A DNA stretch of 64,000 bases from Sinotaia quadrata. Taxonomy: Eukaryota > Mollusca > Gastropoda > Architaenioglossa > Viviparidae. Positions 1-49,128 of the stretch are shown piece by piece. Under the pieces are notes generated by a model. It worked only from the letters and a program-made list of their open reading frames with translations. It did no database searches and was not told where the DNA came from. A program made the translations under genes and the position numbers. The stretch is taken from the NCBI GenBank assembly GCA_028829895.1, contig CM054182.1, positions 9,351,001 to 9,415,000 on the forward strand, given 5' to 3'. Each line of letters begins with the position of its first letter. The first letter of the stretch is position 1.

Positions 1-429
1 TAACAAGTACTTATGAACGCACAAGAAAAATACGTTGCAGTACTTTATTTTAAAGCTTGCAAGGGGCAGTTTTTGTTTGACTCTGAAGGTCAAATATTAT
101 TATACTATTTAATTTACACGAATTTAGATGCGTTTCCACAGTGAAATTCTGTTACTTCTCACGGCAAATGTCACATGACGATTCTCCCAAAACACCCCAG
201 CAGCAACAACAACGAAATAAAAACAAAACCCACTGCGACTGTCTAAAACAGAACTCGCCATGCTTGAAGTCAAATGGCCAAGTCTTCTCACAAAAAGGGC
301 TTACTGATAGTTCGTGACGTAACTCCCAGTGTACATTCAAACTCTATTTCGCTGCGTCGCGATATGTTGTTTGACCTTGTCGAGATTGTCCGGGAAGACA
401 ACTCCACAGCATGCTAACTAGGCGCGTGT

Positions 430-538
430 ACTCTTTTAGTTCCAATGTGGTTCGGTCTGCGTTAGTAAACAAGTAATGTTAAGGGTCGGTTAGCCGAAAA
501 ATAACCTGTTCACTGACAGGGAAAGAAAGATTGTGAAG
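430..538 (+). other. Possible 5' untranslated exon of chitin synthase
   Basis: The coding exon is preceded by a good 3' splice site (cag at 1471-1473), so an upstream non-coding exon is expected. The best donor upstream is GAAG|GTGAGT, with the exon ending at 538. The left edge is unknown and drawn arbitrarily. No clear TATA box was found nearby. This is inference only. Confidence 0.25.
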
Positions 539-866
539 GTGAGTGTGTATGAATGTCTCGATTCTTGGGTTAACGGGTTATTGAAATATAATCAGTTGAC
601 GCGTGTTGGAATTCCTGTTGACATCTGCGAAATAAATTTGAATGTTTTCTGTCATCGACATTACTGATTCAGTGATTGTTTTCCTATTTTTAGTGCGATT
701 TGTTACAAGCATGCAAAACGTTAGGCAAAAGAAAAATGGCGATTTCGGAAGTATGCGAGTTCGATACAGGTCAAGCATTTGGCTATCAGCAACACGTCGC
801 CGACAAGAGTACACAAATTCATTTAATTATATAATCGCTTAGAAAGCCTTAGATGTTGCTAAACTG

Positions 867-978
867 GACTGTCCAACCTTTATCAATACTCTAACAGTTA
901 CTTTTGTATTCTTGCTTAAAACAAGACTGGATGTCCAACCTTTGATCAATACTCTAACAGTTACTTTTGTATTCTTGC
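867..978. repeat. Two-copy tandem repeat, about 62 bp
   Basis: The segment beginning tgtccaacctttatcaat recurs almost unchanged one unit later. It lies in the presumed first intron or 5' flank. Nothing else is evident in 540-1470 besides short AT-rich sequence. Confidence 0.7.
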
Positions 979-1492
979 ATACATACATCTGTACCTGTCA
1001 CATTGATGTGATACATATATCGCAGCCATCACATTGCTGGATAATCACAATTTGCACCTACCACATCGACATGATATATACACATCTCATCAAATGCAAC
1101 AAAAATACTATATGCATATATTGTATCACATGCACCTATCACTTGACATGATACTGACACGTGATGCTGCTAATTTGGTTATACTGCTCTCTTAGCATTT
1201 TCTTGTCAACCAAATATTCTACGGAAAATGTTTGTTTTAGATTTTGTAGTTACCTCTGGTATGCTTCTTCGTAGCATATCATTTCCAAGGATACCTCTAC
1301 CACAACCAAGTCGATTTCTCTGAATTTTGCCGCAATGTACATTGTCATCAACTCCATCCTTAACCTGTATAATGTTGAGTTATGTAAACTTCAATATGTT
1401 CCTTACTATTTTTTTCTGATTCTTTAAAATGCATTATTTTAAAGTCATATATTGTATCTTTTCCCACAAACAGAAATTACGCCTAGGCAAAG

Positions 1493-36646
<35,154 letters not shown>

Positions 36647-37860
36647 TCCTTAGATCCTTAGACTGTGAAATGAAACAGACCAGTCATTATTTTGCTGGTG
36701 TAAACTATGCAAGGTCAATTATAATCGTGCGTAACGATGACACAGTTTGCACCCATGGTAGAGCGGTCAAATTTACATCTTCCACATTTATTTGTCGTTT
36801 CCCCTCGCCCTCAGGTTAAGAATACATAACCAAACGCTACTATTTCTAAATTAATTTAAACTGTTGGAGCTTGAATTCTGTTGTAAAATATAGCACTTTT
36901 CCCCCTTAATCTGATACACAGAGACGTATTAAGCATTTTTAGTCCTTTGTTGAAGCAGTTTGTAGAGCCGGTGCTTCTACCCAGTAATCTACAGATATGG
37001 TATTCACTTCACACGACATTTGCAAAATAATGAATGAATTAAGTCATCCTCATCCAAAAGTCTATAGGCTCTCGTCTATGCATGACTGTTGTCATATCAG
37101 CATAAACACGTTTTTCTAATGACGTCATTGTGTCTTGGGACGTACAGGCGCATGCTGTTGTCAGTTGGAGAAAATAATGGACGTTCAGAACTGATCTTTC
37201 ACCTGCGAGATGTATTTTGTTGCCACACGAGAGAAGCTTTTCACTCAAACCTCAGAGAAAACAGACACAGAGAAGAAGACAGACAGACAAGACAGACACA
37301 GATAAGACAGACACAGATAAGACAGACAGACAAGACAGACAAGACAGGCACAGAGAAGATAGATCGATGTTGTGTAAGACAACATAACGTAATCTTGTTC
37401 ACTGGACACGTGTTTAGGTGGTTGTTTGCCCTTTGAACAAAGCCATTGTGCTTAAGTCATTTAAGACTATATTAGACAACATACTGGGTTTTGGTTTGTT
37501 TACAAGATATCCACGTAAACAGTTATGTCGAACTGTCCACAGAATCACTCGCTCCACTCCGGGGGTGGGTGGGTGGGACCACTACGGTTGTGGGCCGTTT
37601 TAGAATTCGTATCCACTATTGGCATGTAGTGACGTCAAGAAGAGTCAGTCAGCTGCTGAGGAAGGATAACAAAATTGCTCCATACATCACAGCAGTCATG
37701 CAATAATATTGTCAATTATTTTTTTGTTTTGCCTAAGAGATTTCTAGATCTATAAACAACACGTCCCTTTGGTTTTGCTTGTCGAGAACACTTTGGAGTT
37801 TTACTCGATGAAACAACAATACCAGCCCGCTCATTTTGGTACCAGTATAATAAATTCACC
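36647..37860 (+). other. Probable 3' UTR; polyadenylation site uncertain
   Basis: The first canonical AATAAA after the stop is at 37849-37854; weaker variants (AATACA near 36826, AATATA near 36886) could give a shorter UTR. A short CAGA-rich run lies at 37262-37355. No gene is seen here. Confidence 0.35.
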
Positions 37861-37862
37861 AC

Positions 37863-37922
37863 AACAAATGCTACACCAGTCTTCTAAAGACAAAGTATCT
37901 CTTTACTAAAGAAGTAAATCAA
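37863..37922 (+). repeat. 60-bp dispersed direct repeat, copy 1
   Basis: 'acaaatgctacaccagtc' through 'agaagtaaatcaaa' is identical to 39989-40049 in the same orientation. Confidence 0.9.
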
Positions 37923-38527
37923 ATTGTGGGTACTCACATGACATGGAATAATCTTGCAGCAATGATGTATGCTTTGGAAACTGAGTAAGCTTGAAAAAAA
38001 GGGTTATATTAAATGACTAGCAGTTTTCAGTTCAAATTAATTACGATATGTCTGCAGCTGAATAAAATACAGAAAATAGCACGAATCACAATTCATTAGT
38101 TCACGTGAGATTACACGTCGAGATGTTGGTCACATGACATTAAATACTCAACATATATCTCAGATAGGTTAGGATTGAGGACATGTTACATGGCATGCAT
38201 AGGACTTTGCCACTTTTAGCCGGTCTCTGGGACCGTGTTTTTTAAGAATTTAGAATTGTTTCCCTTTATATAAATATACATTAATAATTCATAAAAGTAA
38301 TATGAATTGACACGTAATATGGAGTTTTTCTTGAGTGATAATATGCTTTAATTTCTAAACGTGCTAGCAAGCTCTTTCCCTCATAAAATTATGAAACTCC
38401 AGCATAATAATGGAAAGGATTTGTTAATTAATTTGCTGTATTTCAAGTTTATTTAAAAAAACTAAAATAGGATTCCAAATTAAGCTGTGACAAGTACAAT
38501 TTATTAATATATTGAGATTTTACCAAT

Positions 38528-38725
38528 ACTATAGCTCAACCTTTCTCAACGTTTTTACTCCGGAGGAACACTTGAAATGATTTTCAGGATTCAGGGAACC
38601 TCTGCATTAAGGTTACTATATCTAAGAGGTTTATTTTTTCAATCACGACCTTTCGCAGAACCCTCTGCGACCTCTCGCCCAACCCTACGGTTCCTCAGAA
38701 CCTGTTTAAGAAATACTACTTTAGA
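38528..38725. mobile_element. Candidate hAT-like MITE
   Basis: The left end has 'aacctttctcaacgtttt' and 'ggaggaacacttga'; the right end, read on the complement, has 'tatttcttaaacaggttc' and 'gaggaacc'. The TTTCTCAACC-type end with a GAGGAACC block resembles the terminal repeats of many hAT-derived miniature elements. No transposase. The target-site duplication is unclear. 38730-39270 shows nothing else. Confidence 0.4.
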
Positions 38726-39279
38726 TTATCATTCTGTATATAGATGAGTCACGCCACTCTTGTCAAGTTGTGTTTGGCGACTTATCTACTCCAATTGTAG
38801 TATTAACTGCCTGTATTAGGAATTACTCGTCTATTGTCTTCAGAAACGTTTTAAGAATTTCTCTAAATATTTATAAAGCTTCTTTAAAACACTCAAGAAT
38901 GTTATTTTGCTTACATGACCAGAACTGCTGAGAGAGCAATAATTTTGTTGCAGTCAAGGCTTAAATTAAGAAGGAATTGTTTGAGGAACTAGTGCGAAGA
39001 AAGTACATTACTCACATCATGGTGACACAGACAGGTTTTATAACTCATTGACTAAAATCGCAATTTTGTATGCACAACACTCACGCACTCTTATAAAATT
39101 TATGTTATAGACATTACTCCGATACCATTGAAATATTGCAAATTTCTTAACTATATTGTCAAAACAGTTGTGTATTTGCTTATGATCTCTTTCATGTAAC
39201 ACGAAGATTCAGTTTTTTCGGTAACGTTTAGTCTTATTTATTTTTAACAGGATGACTTAGGCATTTTTACTGCGTGTAG

Positions 39280-39495
39280 CGGGACACAGACCACTGTGTA
39301 AAATGTGGGCACTCACAAGCAGGTGCGATGTAGAGGAACACAGACCACTGTGTAAAATTGTGGGCACTCACAAGCAGGTGCGATGTAGAGGGACACAGAC
39401 CACTGTGTAAAATTGTGGGCACTCACAAGCAGGTGCGATGTAGAGGGACACAGACCACTGTGTAAAATTGTGGGCACTCACAAGCAGGCGCGGTG
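39280..39495. repeat. 55-bp minisatellite, four copies
   Basis: Unit contains 'gacacagaccactgtgta' and 'gtgggcactcacaagcagg'. Confidence 0.95.
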
Positions 39496-39988
39496 GGTCC
39501 CCCCTGCAAGGATTCTTCAGTTTGTTTCTGTTCCTTCTCGTATTCTTTTAGGCTCAACTGAACACGTACCTAGGTCAGGTGACTGATCAACCAGGCTACA
39601 GGCTACAGTACACGTTTCCAGTCCTCTCTGAGATAACGCAAGTCTACAACTTGACATGCTGTCTTTTCTCTGACTTTTCGTGTCAAGAATTTTATCTGCA
39701 GTGATTTTCTGGTCGATACACCTCTATTCTACTGTAAAAAGTACATAAAGCAGATGGTGAAATGTTTATAACAGATGGTAAACAGTATGTAAATAGATGG
39801 TAAAGAGAAAATAAACAAATAGTAAACTGTTCATATTAGTAAACCGTATATAACAGATGGTGGTCTAACGATTTTAGAAATAAACTTTCGTTATTCAAAG
39901 TATAGTTAGTGAAAATCATTTCTGTTCAGAGGGAGAATGACCCCCCCCCCCCTTCAATATCTAAACAGACCGAACAGTCCTCTAACAA

Positions 39989-40049
39989 GAACAAATGCTA
40001 CACCAGTCTTCTAAAGACAAAGTATCTCTTTACTAAAGAAGTAAATCAA
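39989..40049 (+). repeat. 60-bp dispersed direct repeat, copy 2
   Basis: Same sequence as 37863-37922, about 2.1 kb away. The flanks on either side do not match. Confidence 0.9.
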
Positions 40050-40264
40050 AATTTATGCAAAGCTCTCATGTTGCCACAAATAGGAAAAACTAACGACTTG
40101 CTAACTATGCAAAATATTTGACTTTTGAGTTCATTGGAGGGAAATCTTATTACTGAATTAGGACTTGAACATTCTGTCAAGGTTTATTTGGGTAATAATA
40201 CTAAATTTAATTTGTCGCTCATTTTTGTGACATAAACCAAGGATAGTTTTATATTTTCCCTACA

Positions 40265-40435
40265 ACAGAAATACATTCTCTACACAATTAACCAAGCCAG
40301 CAGAAATACACTCTATACAATTAACCAAACCAACAGAAACACACTATACAATTAACCAAACCAGCAGAAATACACTCTACACAATCAAACCAACAGAAAT
40401 ACACTCTACACAATTAACCGAACCAGCAGAAATAC
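40265..40435. repeat. About 30-bp minisatellite, five to six copies
   Basis: 'aaccaaaccagcagaaatac' with variants. 40440-41640 is AT-rich, with loose recurrences of 'acaactataaaccaat' and short CA runs at 41263-41330. Confidence 0.85.
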
Positions 40436-41659
40436 GAGGACGTGGAAAAAGAAACGTGACCTCTAAAGAATTTGTATAGCATTGTAAAACTCGCTCATAT
40501 TTTTTTACTCACTAGCAAACGGCCAACGTTTCGGGCTAGCACACAAGTTACAGAGCAAACTTAAAATCTAAAATACATATTTAAAAGAAAGTTCGTATAT
40601 AAACTAGTAAAGCTTTACTCTTTTAAGATAACTTAAAGATACTATAGCTTGCCTAATTACGTGAACTCATTATATTTCTCTTGTAAATTACGTCACAAAC
40701 ACACCCATGTCCTCTTTGTCCTTTATTTGTTCTGTAGAGTCTCTGTGCTACAAACCAAAGTTTTTGTTATTTTATGTCTATGGTTGCAAATTTCGAACAA
40801 TGACTTCTTTGTTGATTTGCAATCTGTTTCTAATATGTTCTGTATCTTTAGACAATTAACCAAATGTGTTTTCTTCGTATTATCACCCCACCTCCCATTT
40901 CTCGATCCCACATTTACAAAATAATGTTGTATTTGCTGCATTATGTCTTTGCAATTCTGCATGTCGTAACTATATAGTATGTTAGTTGCATAGTCTATTT
41001 TCAAGTTTTGGATTCAAAATAATATTATATTTGTTACACTCTCTTCTAGATATCACCAATAACACACATGCTACATTAAATGTATAATTTGCATGTTTTT
41101 TTAAACTAACAACTATAAACCAATATTTTCTTATGCTATCATATTTTTGTTTATTGTGAATATGAAAACATCAAATCAATTGTATAATTGTTTTACCATT
41201 TTAAGAATTTATTTTTCAAATCTGAAAACTTAATACTCTGGTGTATCTCTCTCTCTCACACACATAGACACATAAACACACTCCCACAGACACACACACA
41301 AACAAAGACACACACACACAAACACACATTCTTTCTAAATACAAGAACTACAAACCAATCAGCCATCTCTTCAATTTTATATACTATCTCTCTTTTTCTA
41401 GACATCACAACTATAATTTAATGCTCTCTTTGTTGCACAGTGGCTTTGTATTTCTAAATATTACAGCTATAAACCAATACTTCTTGCCTGTACTTTAGCT
41501 ATGCTTTCTTGAAATTATATAACATGTAATTACAAACCAAATGTATATTTTCAACTCATTTGATTGGTTTCCCTTTCATTTTTTAAATTTATTTATTTAT
41601 TATTTTAAAAAAAAACAAATCTTATACCACCTTGTGCAACAACCTCTTGTGTTTCATGC

Positions 41660-41788
41660 TCATGATTGCAAGCACTTAATCTTGTATTGTCTATACTTTA
41701 CTTCATAAGCACTTAATCTTGTATTGTCTATACTTTACTTCATAAGCACTTAATCTTGTATTGTCTATACGTTACTTCATAAGCACTT
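41660..41788. repeat. 37-bp tandem repeat, three copies
   Basis: 'cacttaatcttgtattgtct' begins each copy. 41800-42680 has no recognised feature. Confidence 0.93.
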
Positions 41789-42684
41789 CAAGAACAGGAT
41801 GGATTAAGAATAGATGTACAATAATCTCAAAAGAACGGTCACTCTTAGCATTGTTATCGTCGACACCTCGTTATACGTTTTTGATTCAGAGGTTGTTCAC
41901 TGCTTAGATCTACAGTCAGTGCTGTAGTAGTCGTCATGCGTTTAACTCCCAAGTACCAAGCATGCCAGTTCACTTCTCCACAATATAATTGGCTACCTGT
42001 TCACCGCACAACTGCAACAACAGATCTCTTCTTTTTGCTGCGTTTCGCTGTTTTGTTGCTGAGCCCTGTCTGACCGCCAGGAATTGCTCTCTCCTGCTAG
42101 CTTACTTTCACCACCAGACAAGCATTTTCTACATTCTGAGAGCAATTTATTTCCTACGATTAGTGTTCAGTTGCCAATCAGGGTTCAGCTATCTGGAATT
42201 TACTGCTTAAAGCAGACACATCTTTTTTTTTCTTTTTTAATCAGCAAGAATAACATTGTCTTGTATGTGCCATAGTTTCAGCAATTTTTGTTTGTTTTTA
42301 TAATTGTGCATTGTCAATTAAATTTATGCATGTTTCTTTTTGTTAATACAGTTGTTTATTTCTTTTATATATTCAATTTGCATGTGGATTAATATTGTTT
42401 GATGTATTATTATTCTTATAAAATATGTATAAGTAATTTGTATAAACATCTGTATTTATTGTGTAAATATTGCAAATTGCTCTTAGTTTTTATAAGATTA
42501 AAAATATTATTCAGCCTTTTTTTGTTTTATTTTTTAAATTTGTATTAGTATTAGTAGTCACGGTGACATGGCTACAATATTGCATTCCACAAAAAGATAA
42601 AATATCTATGACCTTGTACTGCTGTTTGATCGCCATTCTCTGAGAAATATTCACAAGCGTAGACGGAACATTTCTAGTTAACTA

Positions 42685-43018
42685 ATCCAGGCAGCATGTG
42701 AAATGTACATCAGGTATCGTTTCGTATCCAGGCAACATCTGAAATGTACATCAGGTATCGTTTCGTATCCAGGCAGCATCTGAAATGTACAGCAGGTATC
42801 GTTCGTATCCAGGCAGCATCTGAAATGTACATCATATATCGTTTCGTATTCAGACAGCATCTGAAATGTACATCAGGTATCATTTCGTATCCAGGCAGCA
42901 ACTGAAATGTACATCAGGTATCATTTCGTTTCCAGGCAGCATCTGAAATGTACATCAGGTATCGTTTCGTATCCAGGCAGCATGTGAAATATACATCAGG
43001 TATCGTTTCGTATCCAAA
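42685..43018. repeat. 41-bp minisatellite, eight copies
   Basis: 'aggcagcatctgaaatgtac' and 'tcaggtatcgtttcgtatcc' in each unit. Confidence 0.96.
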
Positions 43019-43059
43019 AGAAAATTAGGCCTTTAACTGACAAAAAAAATAAATAAATG

Positions 43060-43172
43060 CTATAAATAACTTGCTATAAATAACTTGCTATAAATAACTT
43101 GCTATAAATAACTTGCTATAAATAACTTGCTATAAATAACTTGCTATAAATAACTTGCTATAAATAACTTGC
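43060..43172. repeat. 14-bp minisatellite, eight copies
   Basis: Perfect repeats of ctataaataacttg. Confidence 0.97.
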
Positions 43173-43227
43173 AGTTTTGAAAGGAAACGAAATACATCAC
43201 AAATTAGCAATGAAGTTGAAATTAATT

Positions 43228-43434
43228 TTTAAGACAGGTGACGGGATGTTTAAGACAGGTGACGGGATGTTTAAGACAGGTGATGGGATGTTTAAGACAG
43301 GTGATGGGATGTTTAAGACAGGTGATGGGATGTTTAAGACAGGTGATGGGATGTTTAAGACAGGTGATGGGATGTTTAAGACAGGTGATGGGATGTTTAA
43401 GACAGGTGATGGGATGTTTAAGACAGGTGATGGT
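43228..43434. repeat. 21-bp minisatellite, ten copies
   Basis: Unit tttaagacaggtgatggga plus tg. The frames over it (KTGDGMF repeats) are artefacts of the unit length. Confidence 0.97.
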
Positions 43435-43774
43435 TCTGCTTGAAGAAGAGGGTCAGAAGATACATTTAATATATATGTATGTACGTTGGAATTTAGGGAC
43501 TTTGTGTATAATTCTGTTTTAAGAAAATATACAAACTACGATCTTCGTAAACAAGCAAAGCCTCACAGCCTGAGTCAGAATAAAAAAGTCAAAATAAAAT
43601 ATTCAGTCGATTTAAAGTGAGAGTGCGACTATTATTTAAGAGACCAGGACGTGGGTGCGGGTCGATGCTTTTCTTTGTCGTTAATAATATCATGTCTAGT
43701 TTTACAAGCGCTTTCTTCTGGCAAATTAGGCATGCATGATTGCACAGGCATTGGTTTCGCAGGATCATAAGCGT

Positions 43775-44185
43775 GGGTAGATAGATATACGGGTGGATAT
43801 ATGGGTAGATATACGGGAGGATATATGGGTAGATATACGGGAGGATATATGGGTAGATAGATAGGCGGGATGATATATGGGTAGATAGATAGGCGGGATG
43901 ATATATGGGTAGACAGATAGACGGGAGGATATATGGGTAGATAGACCGGAGGATATATGGGTAGATAGATAGGCGGGATGATATATGGGGAGACAGATAG
44001 ACGGGAGGATATAGGGGTAGACAGATAGACGGGAGGATATATGGGTAGACAGATAGACGGGAGGATATATGGGTAGACAGATAGACGGGAGGATATATGG
44101 GTAGACAGATAGACGGGAGGATATATGGGTAGACAGATAGACGGGAGGATATATGGGTAGACAGACGGGAGGATATATAGATAGA
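43775..44185. repeat. About 28-bp GATA-rich minisatellite, 14 copies
   Basis: 'gggtagacagatagacggga' plus 'ggatatat', with 4-bp length variants. This is the only large array here with GATA on the + strand. Confidence 0.95.
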
Positions 44186-44189
44186 TAAC

Positions 44190-45285
44190 AGCAAAATATT
44201 TCTTTTTCTTTCTAAGCTACGTCTCGTCACAGTCAGTGCGTGACATCAGCAGACTTCTTATGAAGTGGAGGAATGGGTGAGAGTTAAAGCAAAAAATTAA
44301 TCAACCGTCATTATAGTTAGTCACTGTGGTCTCTAAATCAAACCTCATTTACATTCGTGAAATAGTTTTTATGCAGGCAGTCGTGGGCAAAGAATACCCC
44401 ATCCGGCTCAAATAACTACATTTGGTATATCAAGGGCAGTAAAATAGATGCTCTTGTATAGCAGTATTACTGGGTTATGTCCCTTGCCAATGTAAAACTG
44501 AAAAACTGAATGCTACGATTCCGTAACTGAGACTAGGACTCACTCTATTCACGTTCTATTCGCGTTCTTAATTGGGAAATAACGGAGTACTGTAATACTA
44601 GTACAGTAGACGTGATTTTTAATTATATTCAATTAAATATCAACATAACAACACGCATACAAACACGCGCGCACATTCGCTATTCAGAATCATGAAATCA
44701 TTGCAAAGTCATGAACATCGATTTTACTTTAAAAATAATCTCCATGCTAAAAAAAATATTCAGAAAAGAAATTCAATGCAGGCAGTCTTCATTTGAAATG
44801 CCAGAAGTTTACTCTACAAGAATTGTTTTAAGTGTACGTGCTAATATGTTAGTTAAGAGGTGTTTGTGCTTGGGAAACAAACTAAAGTATATAGCAGCAA
44901 TGAGTCACGGATGTGACGTAATATCTAGTGGTGTCAGGAACAATGTGTTTTCTCCCTTACATGAATTTGTTGACATCAACAACACTAGCACTTTCTTTTC
45001 TCCTATCTTCCTCATCTGCTTATTGATTGTCAAACCTTGAGATCATGCAAATTTAGCTTCTGAAATGTGGACATATTTTATTTATATAAAATAAAATGTT
45101 TGTATATACCAAATCAGTTATATACGAAAATTAATTATTTAAGTAGTATTAAGATAGTGCAATGCAAAATTTCAGACCGTTTACAGATATACCATAAATA
45201 AATAAATAAAAATTTAATTAACCACACTTGCGAGAGATAACGAATCGAGTAAATTATTGTAACAAGAATAGATGAAGAATACCAC
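44190..45285. other. No recognisable feature
   Basis: AT-rich single-copy-looking sequence. A 109-codon open frame at 44711-45040 has no recognised motif and no splice context. Confidence 0.6.
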
Positions 45286-45289
45286 CGTT

Positions 45290-45500
45290 TAAACAAATAA
45301 AAGTAATACAATTATTGTAACAATAGTAGATGAGTACTAAAAATGTATACTACCTTTTCAAAATAATCAAGAAAATACAATTATTATAACAATAGTAGAT
45401 GAGTACTAAAAATGTATACTACCTTTTCAAAATAATCAAGAAAATACAATTATTGTAACAATAGTAGATGAGTACTAAAAATGTATACTATATTTTAAAA
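45290..45500. repeat. About 70-bp tandem repeat, three copies
   Basis: 'caatagtagatgagtactaa' recurs; the last two copies are nearly identical. 45505-46380 has no recognised feature. Confidence 0.92.
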
Positions 45501-46383
45501 TAATCTGAATGGAAGGTGATAATTCTTTCCTGCTGACCTCTTTCACAAATGTTAACTCTCACAAATCTTGTATCTTGAAATTTTTAAAATTAATTTCAAA
45601 AGCTTGTACTCGACTCCTTCTTACTTGACCACAACAAGAAAAATATTGAATAGTGAGAATGCCAGGAACTTGCTGTTATATATTTTATTACTTTATTAAA
45701 AATAATGATTATCTCTTTCTAAAATCTCCATACATAAGGAGTAAAGCTTATAAAGCGTTGAAACTAGCTAACTGAATTTAGGATCTGTTTGTTGGGTGCA
45801 CACAGATCTCAATTAACACCCCCCACCCCCCACCCCGATGGCTGTGTATATTTTATAGATATTAACAAGACATCTGGCGGTACTAAATTTTAGACATTGA
45901 CAGTGACAGCAGCTGAGAATCGTAATCAAACAAATGACCTTTGACCTACTCATGTCTCGCTAAACCTGGAAAGATAATTACGCAAGCTCTTCCAACTCTA
46001 ACTCGTCTACGTTATATTTTCGTTCACTAAAAATAGAATGTCATTACTCTGTGAAAAAAGCATAAATGTCTCAACAAATAAATTGTTCCGAACACCTGGC
46101 ATAGATATCGAGGCAGCGGAACATTTTTTAAATCTTATTTTGGTAGAAATGTAATTACACTTTTCTGAGGTTAAACAGTGACGACTGTGCTTTACAAAAG
46201 TCATTACATTAAATGACACCAACTCTCAGTGAGTGCCAGATGACAAGTATGACACAGAACCACGCGTGATGTTAATATTGACTGCTGATCCACAAATGAC
46301 GTGCAAATGACGTGTATAGTGTGCATACCAATTGATATTGTGAGACTCTCTGATCAACACATTGGCTTCATTGAATTTCGCAA

Positions 46384-46965
46384 GTGTAAACTCCGCCTTA
46401 GACTTTAAGACCAGCAATTCTTAGCAGAGTGTAAACAGAGTGTAAAGACCAAAAGCTTAGCACCCCTTCAGTAGAGTGCAAATTCTATTAGATTTTAAGG
46501 ACAGCAATTCTTTGCAGCAGAGTGTGGATTCCTCCTTAAACATTAAGGTCAGTAACTCTTAGTAGATGTAAATTCTACTTTAGGCCCAAAGGGCAGCAAA
46601 TCTTAACAAAAAGGGCTGCAGACTTCAGGGTCTGCGATTCTTAGAGACAAAACCTATTAGCAGTGTAAACTGCACCATTGACGCTGAGGCCATCATCTAT
46701 CAGTCGAGTGTAAATTCAGCCTTTGACCTCTAGCATCTGAGTGCAAACTTCTTAATAGATGCTAAAGTCATTATCTATTTTAGAGTACAAACTCAACTTT
46801 AGATATTAAGGTCACCATCACTCTGTCAGCCTAGCAACTGCCGCATTAAACGTGAAGGTCATCATCTATCAGCAGAATGTAAAGTCCGCATTAGACGCTA
46901 TGAGCGTCTTCTGTCAGCAAACTGTAAACTCCGCCTTAGACGCTAAGGGCGTCATCAGTCAACAC
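46384..46965. repeat. Old degenerate tandem array, about 45-60 bp units
   Basis: About twelve loose recurrences of 'gtgtaaactccgccttagac' and 'aaggtcatcatctatcagc'. Much more diverged than the neighbouring arrays. Confidence 0.75.
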
Positions 46966-47409
46966 TCCGAGGGTGAAATCGATTTGCGAAATTGAGCCCG
47001 TGGTGAAATCAGTCATCTCGCGTGTTTGGCGATGTGCAGGTGAGCGGGTTTCCTGCTGTTTATGCATATTAACTGATTCAAGGGCGGTACACGATCAATT
47101 GAATTCTTTCCACAATTATCTTCCAGAACCGTTGCCTACTTCGGCTTCTGTCTGCGCTCTATGACGTCACGTTAATGAGCATTAACGAGTTCTTTTATTA
47201 CTTTGCTATGGCTTAATACCGACACGGAACTAGTTATCAATATATTAATTATCACTGTAACTGTGCAGGTGAAAAACACATACGTTTCACAATTAAATTG
47301 TATAGCTGGATCTGCGGATAGTTTCACAAGCTAGATTCAGTTTAAGAGTGCTTCACTAAACAGTTTGATAAAACGACAATGCACAATACAATGCTGTATA
47401 GTTTGCACA

Positions 47410-47625
47410 AGTAGCTGTGTTTAGTAACGACTGTACATGTACGTTCAGAGTGTGTGTTCAGTATCTTGATCAACTAGCTGTTTACTATACGTACTCAGTG
47501 GCTTGATTAAATAGCTGTGTTTAGTAACGACTGTACATGTACGTTCAGAGTGTGTGTTCAGTATCTTGATCAACTAGCTGTTTACTATACGTACTCAGTA
47601 GCTTGATTAAATAGCTGTGTTATGA
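47410..47625. repeat. About 105-bp tandem duplication, two copies plus fragments
   Basis: 'acgactgtacatgtacgttc' begins each copy; shorter related pieces (agtagcttg) continue to 47760. Confidence 0.9.
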
Positions 47626-47892
47626 AGACTCGTGAGTAGCTCTACAATATAGCTAAATTCAATATTCGTGGTCAGTAGCTTGACACTATAGTAATTTTCA
47701 ATACACCTGTTCAGTAGCTTGGTTAAACAGGTATAGATTTACAGTACAATAATTAAATAGTTGTGTTCAATATATGTGGTCAAACGGACCAAAATAGGTC
47801 TCCTGGAACGGATGAACAAGGTATTTTATTTGAAAACACCAAAAATAAATCATTTCAAATCACCCGTACACAAACATGCATGGATGTGTACT

Positions 47893-48008
<116 letters not shown>

Positions 48009-49128
48009 GTTTTAAGCACCGGGTGCAAGTTTAAAGTTTAAGTTTAAACATAAGAGTTGAGCTTTCTAAATAGATCACAAACCGTAAAACTGTCTCTGCT
48101 TTTTGAAATTATATGATGTCGCCAACATGACTGCTTTATAATAAATTCTGTCTTTTCTGAGATTTCTTTCTTAGGTGTTTCCCACTACGCCCTCCCCCCT
48201 CCCCAACCAACCCCAATTAAACCCATATTTTTTCTTCTAAAGTCTCTTGTCTTTTGTGTTCACACACATGCAACAACACACTGTACATAAAACTCACAAG
48301 TAACAAACAACCATCAAATATTACCCCTTGAAATCCACACATCCCATTTATTGTGCAACCACAGAAAACAGCCCCCATACCGCACCTGTAGAACACGTGA
48401 CTAAGTGCTATGACAGCACAACGCATACCTCACTGCAATAGACACTACTTACACAAACACCCTGCGTAGAAACACACGACTCAAATGCGTGTTTATGGGA
48501 CCCACACTAGAACGGGTAGCATACAACACGTATTGCATACAACTCGTATTGCATATACAACACGAAAGTACATAAAGCACGGCACCACCACCACCCCACC
48601 ACACAACACACATACAGCACCGAAACATTCACTCTTACACCACCACCACTCACACAAACATACAGTCACGCCCAATCCTTGCGCACATGTCTACATCATA
48701 TCGACTAACAATGATGCAAATTCAAACGTGAGCTGGGTCGTACGCTACTTGTTCCGAAAAGATTAGCCGCAAATAAAGAGAAGAATCCATACTGCCGCGA
48801 AATCGATTGATTTGCTCGTTCTTGAATAATCGATACCAACTGCCCAAGAGGGTCCCTGATTCACTGCTACCGTCTCATCGACTGTCAATGGCGAACAACA
48901 GCCGTCGCTCTACAAGGAAACTTGTTTTTTAATCGTCCTTTAAACCAGCCGTCGAGCACTGTCAACTGAAAGATTAAAAGAAATTAATTTTTTTCTTTAT
49001 CTGGGATATTTTCTCTTCTTTTTTCCTTTGACAGAGAGAGTGTCACCTTGCTCTGGAATAAAATTGCATTCGCTAAGTTTGATTCATTTAGAAAGATATA
49101 CAAATATAAATAATTATTTTTGGTGTCT

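Noticed and set aside
43589..44230. 213-codon minus-strand frame
   Set aside because: Reads through the 28-bp GATA-rich minisatellite; no domain.
46973..47164. 63-codon frame with a GTGAGC donor-like site
   Set aside because: No partner exon and no family match; likely chance.
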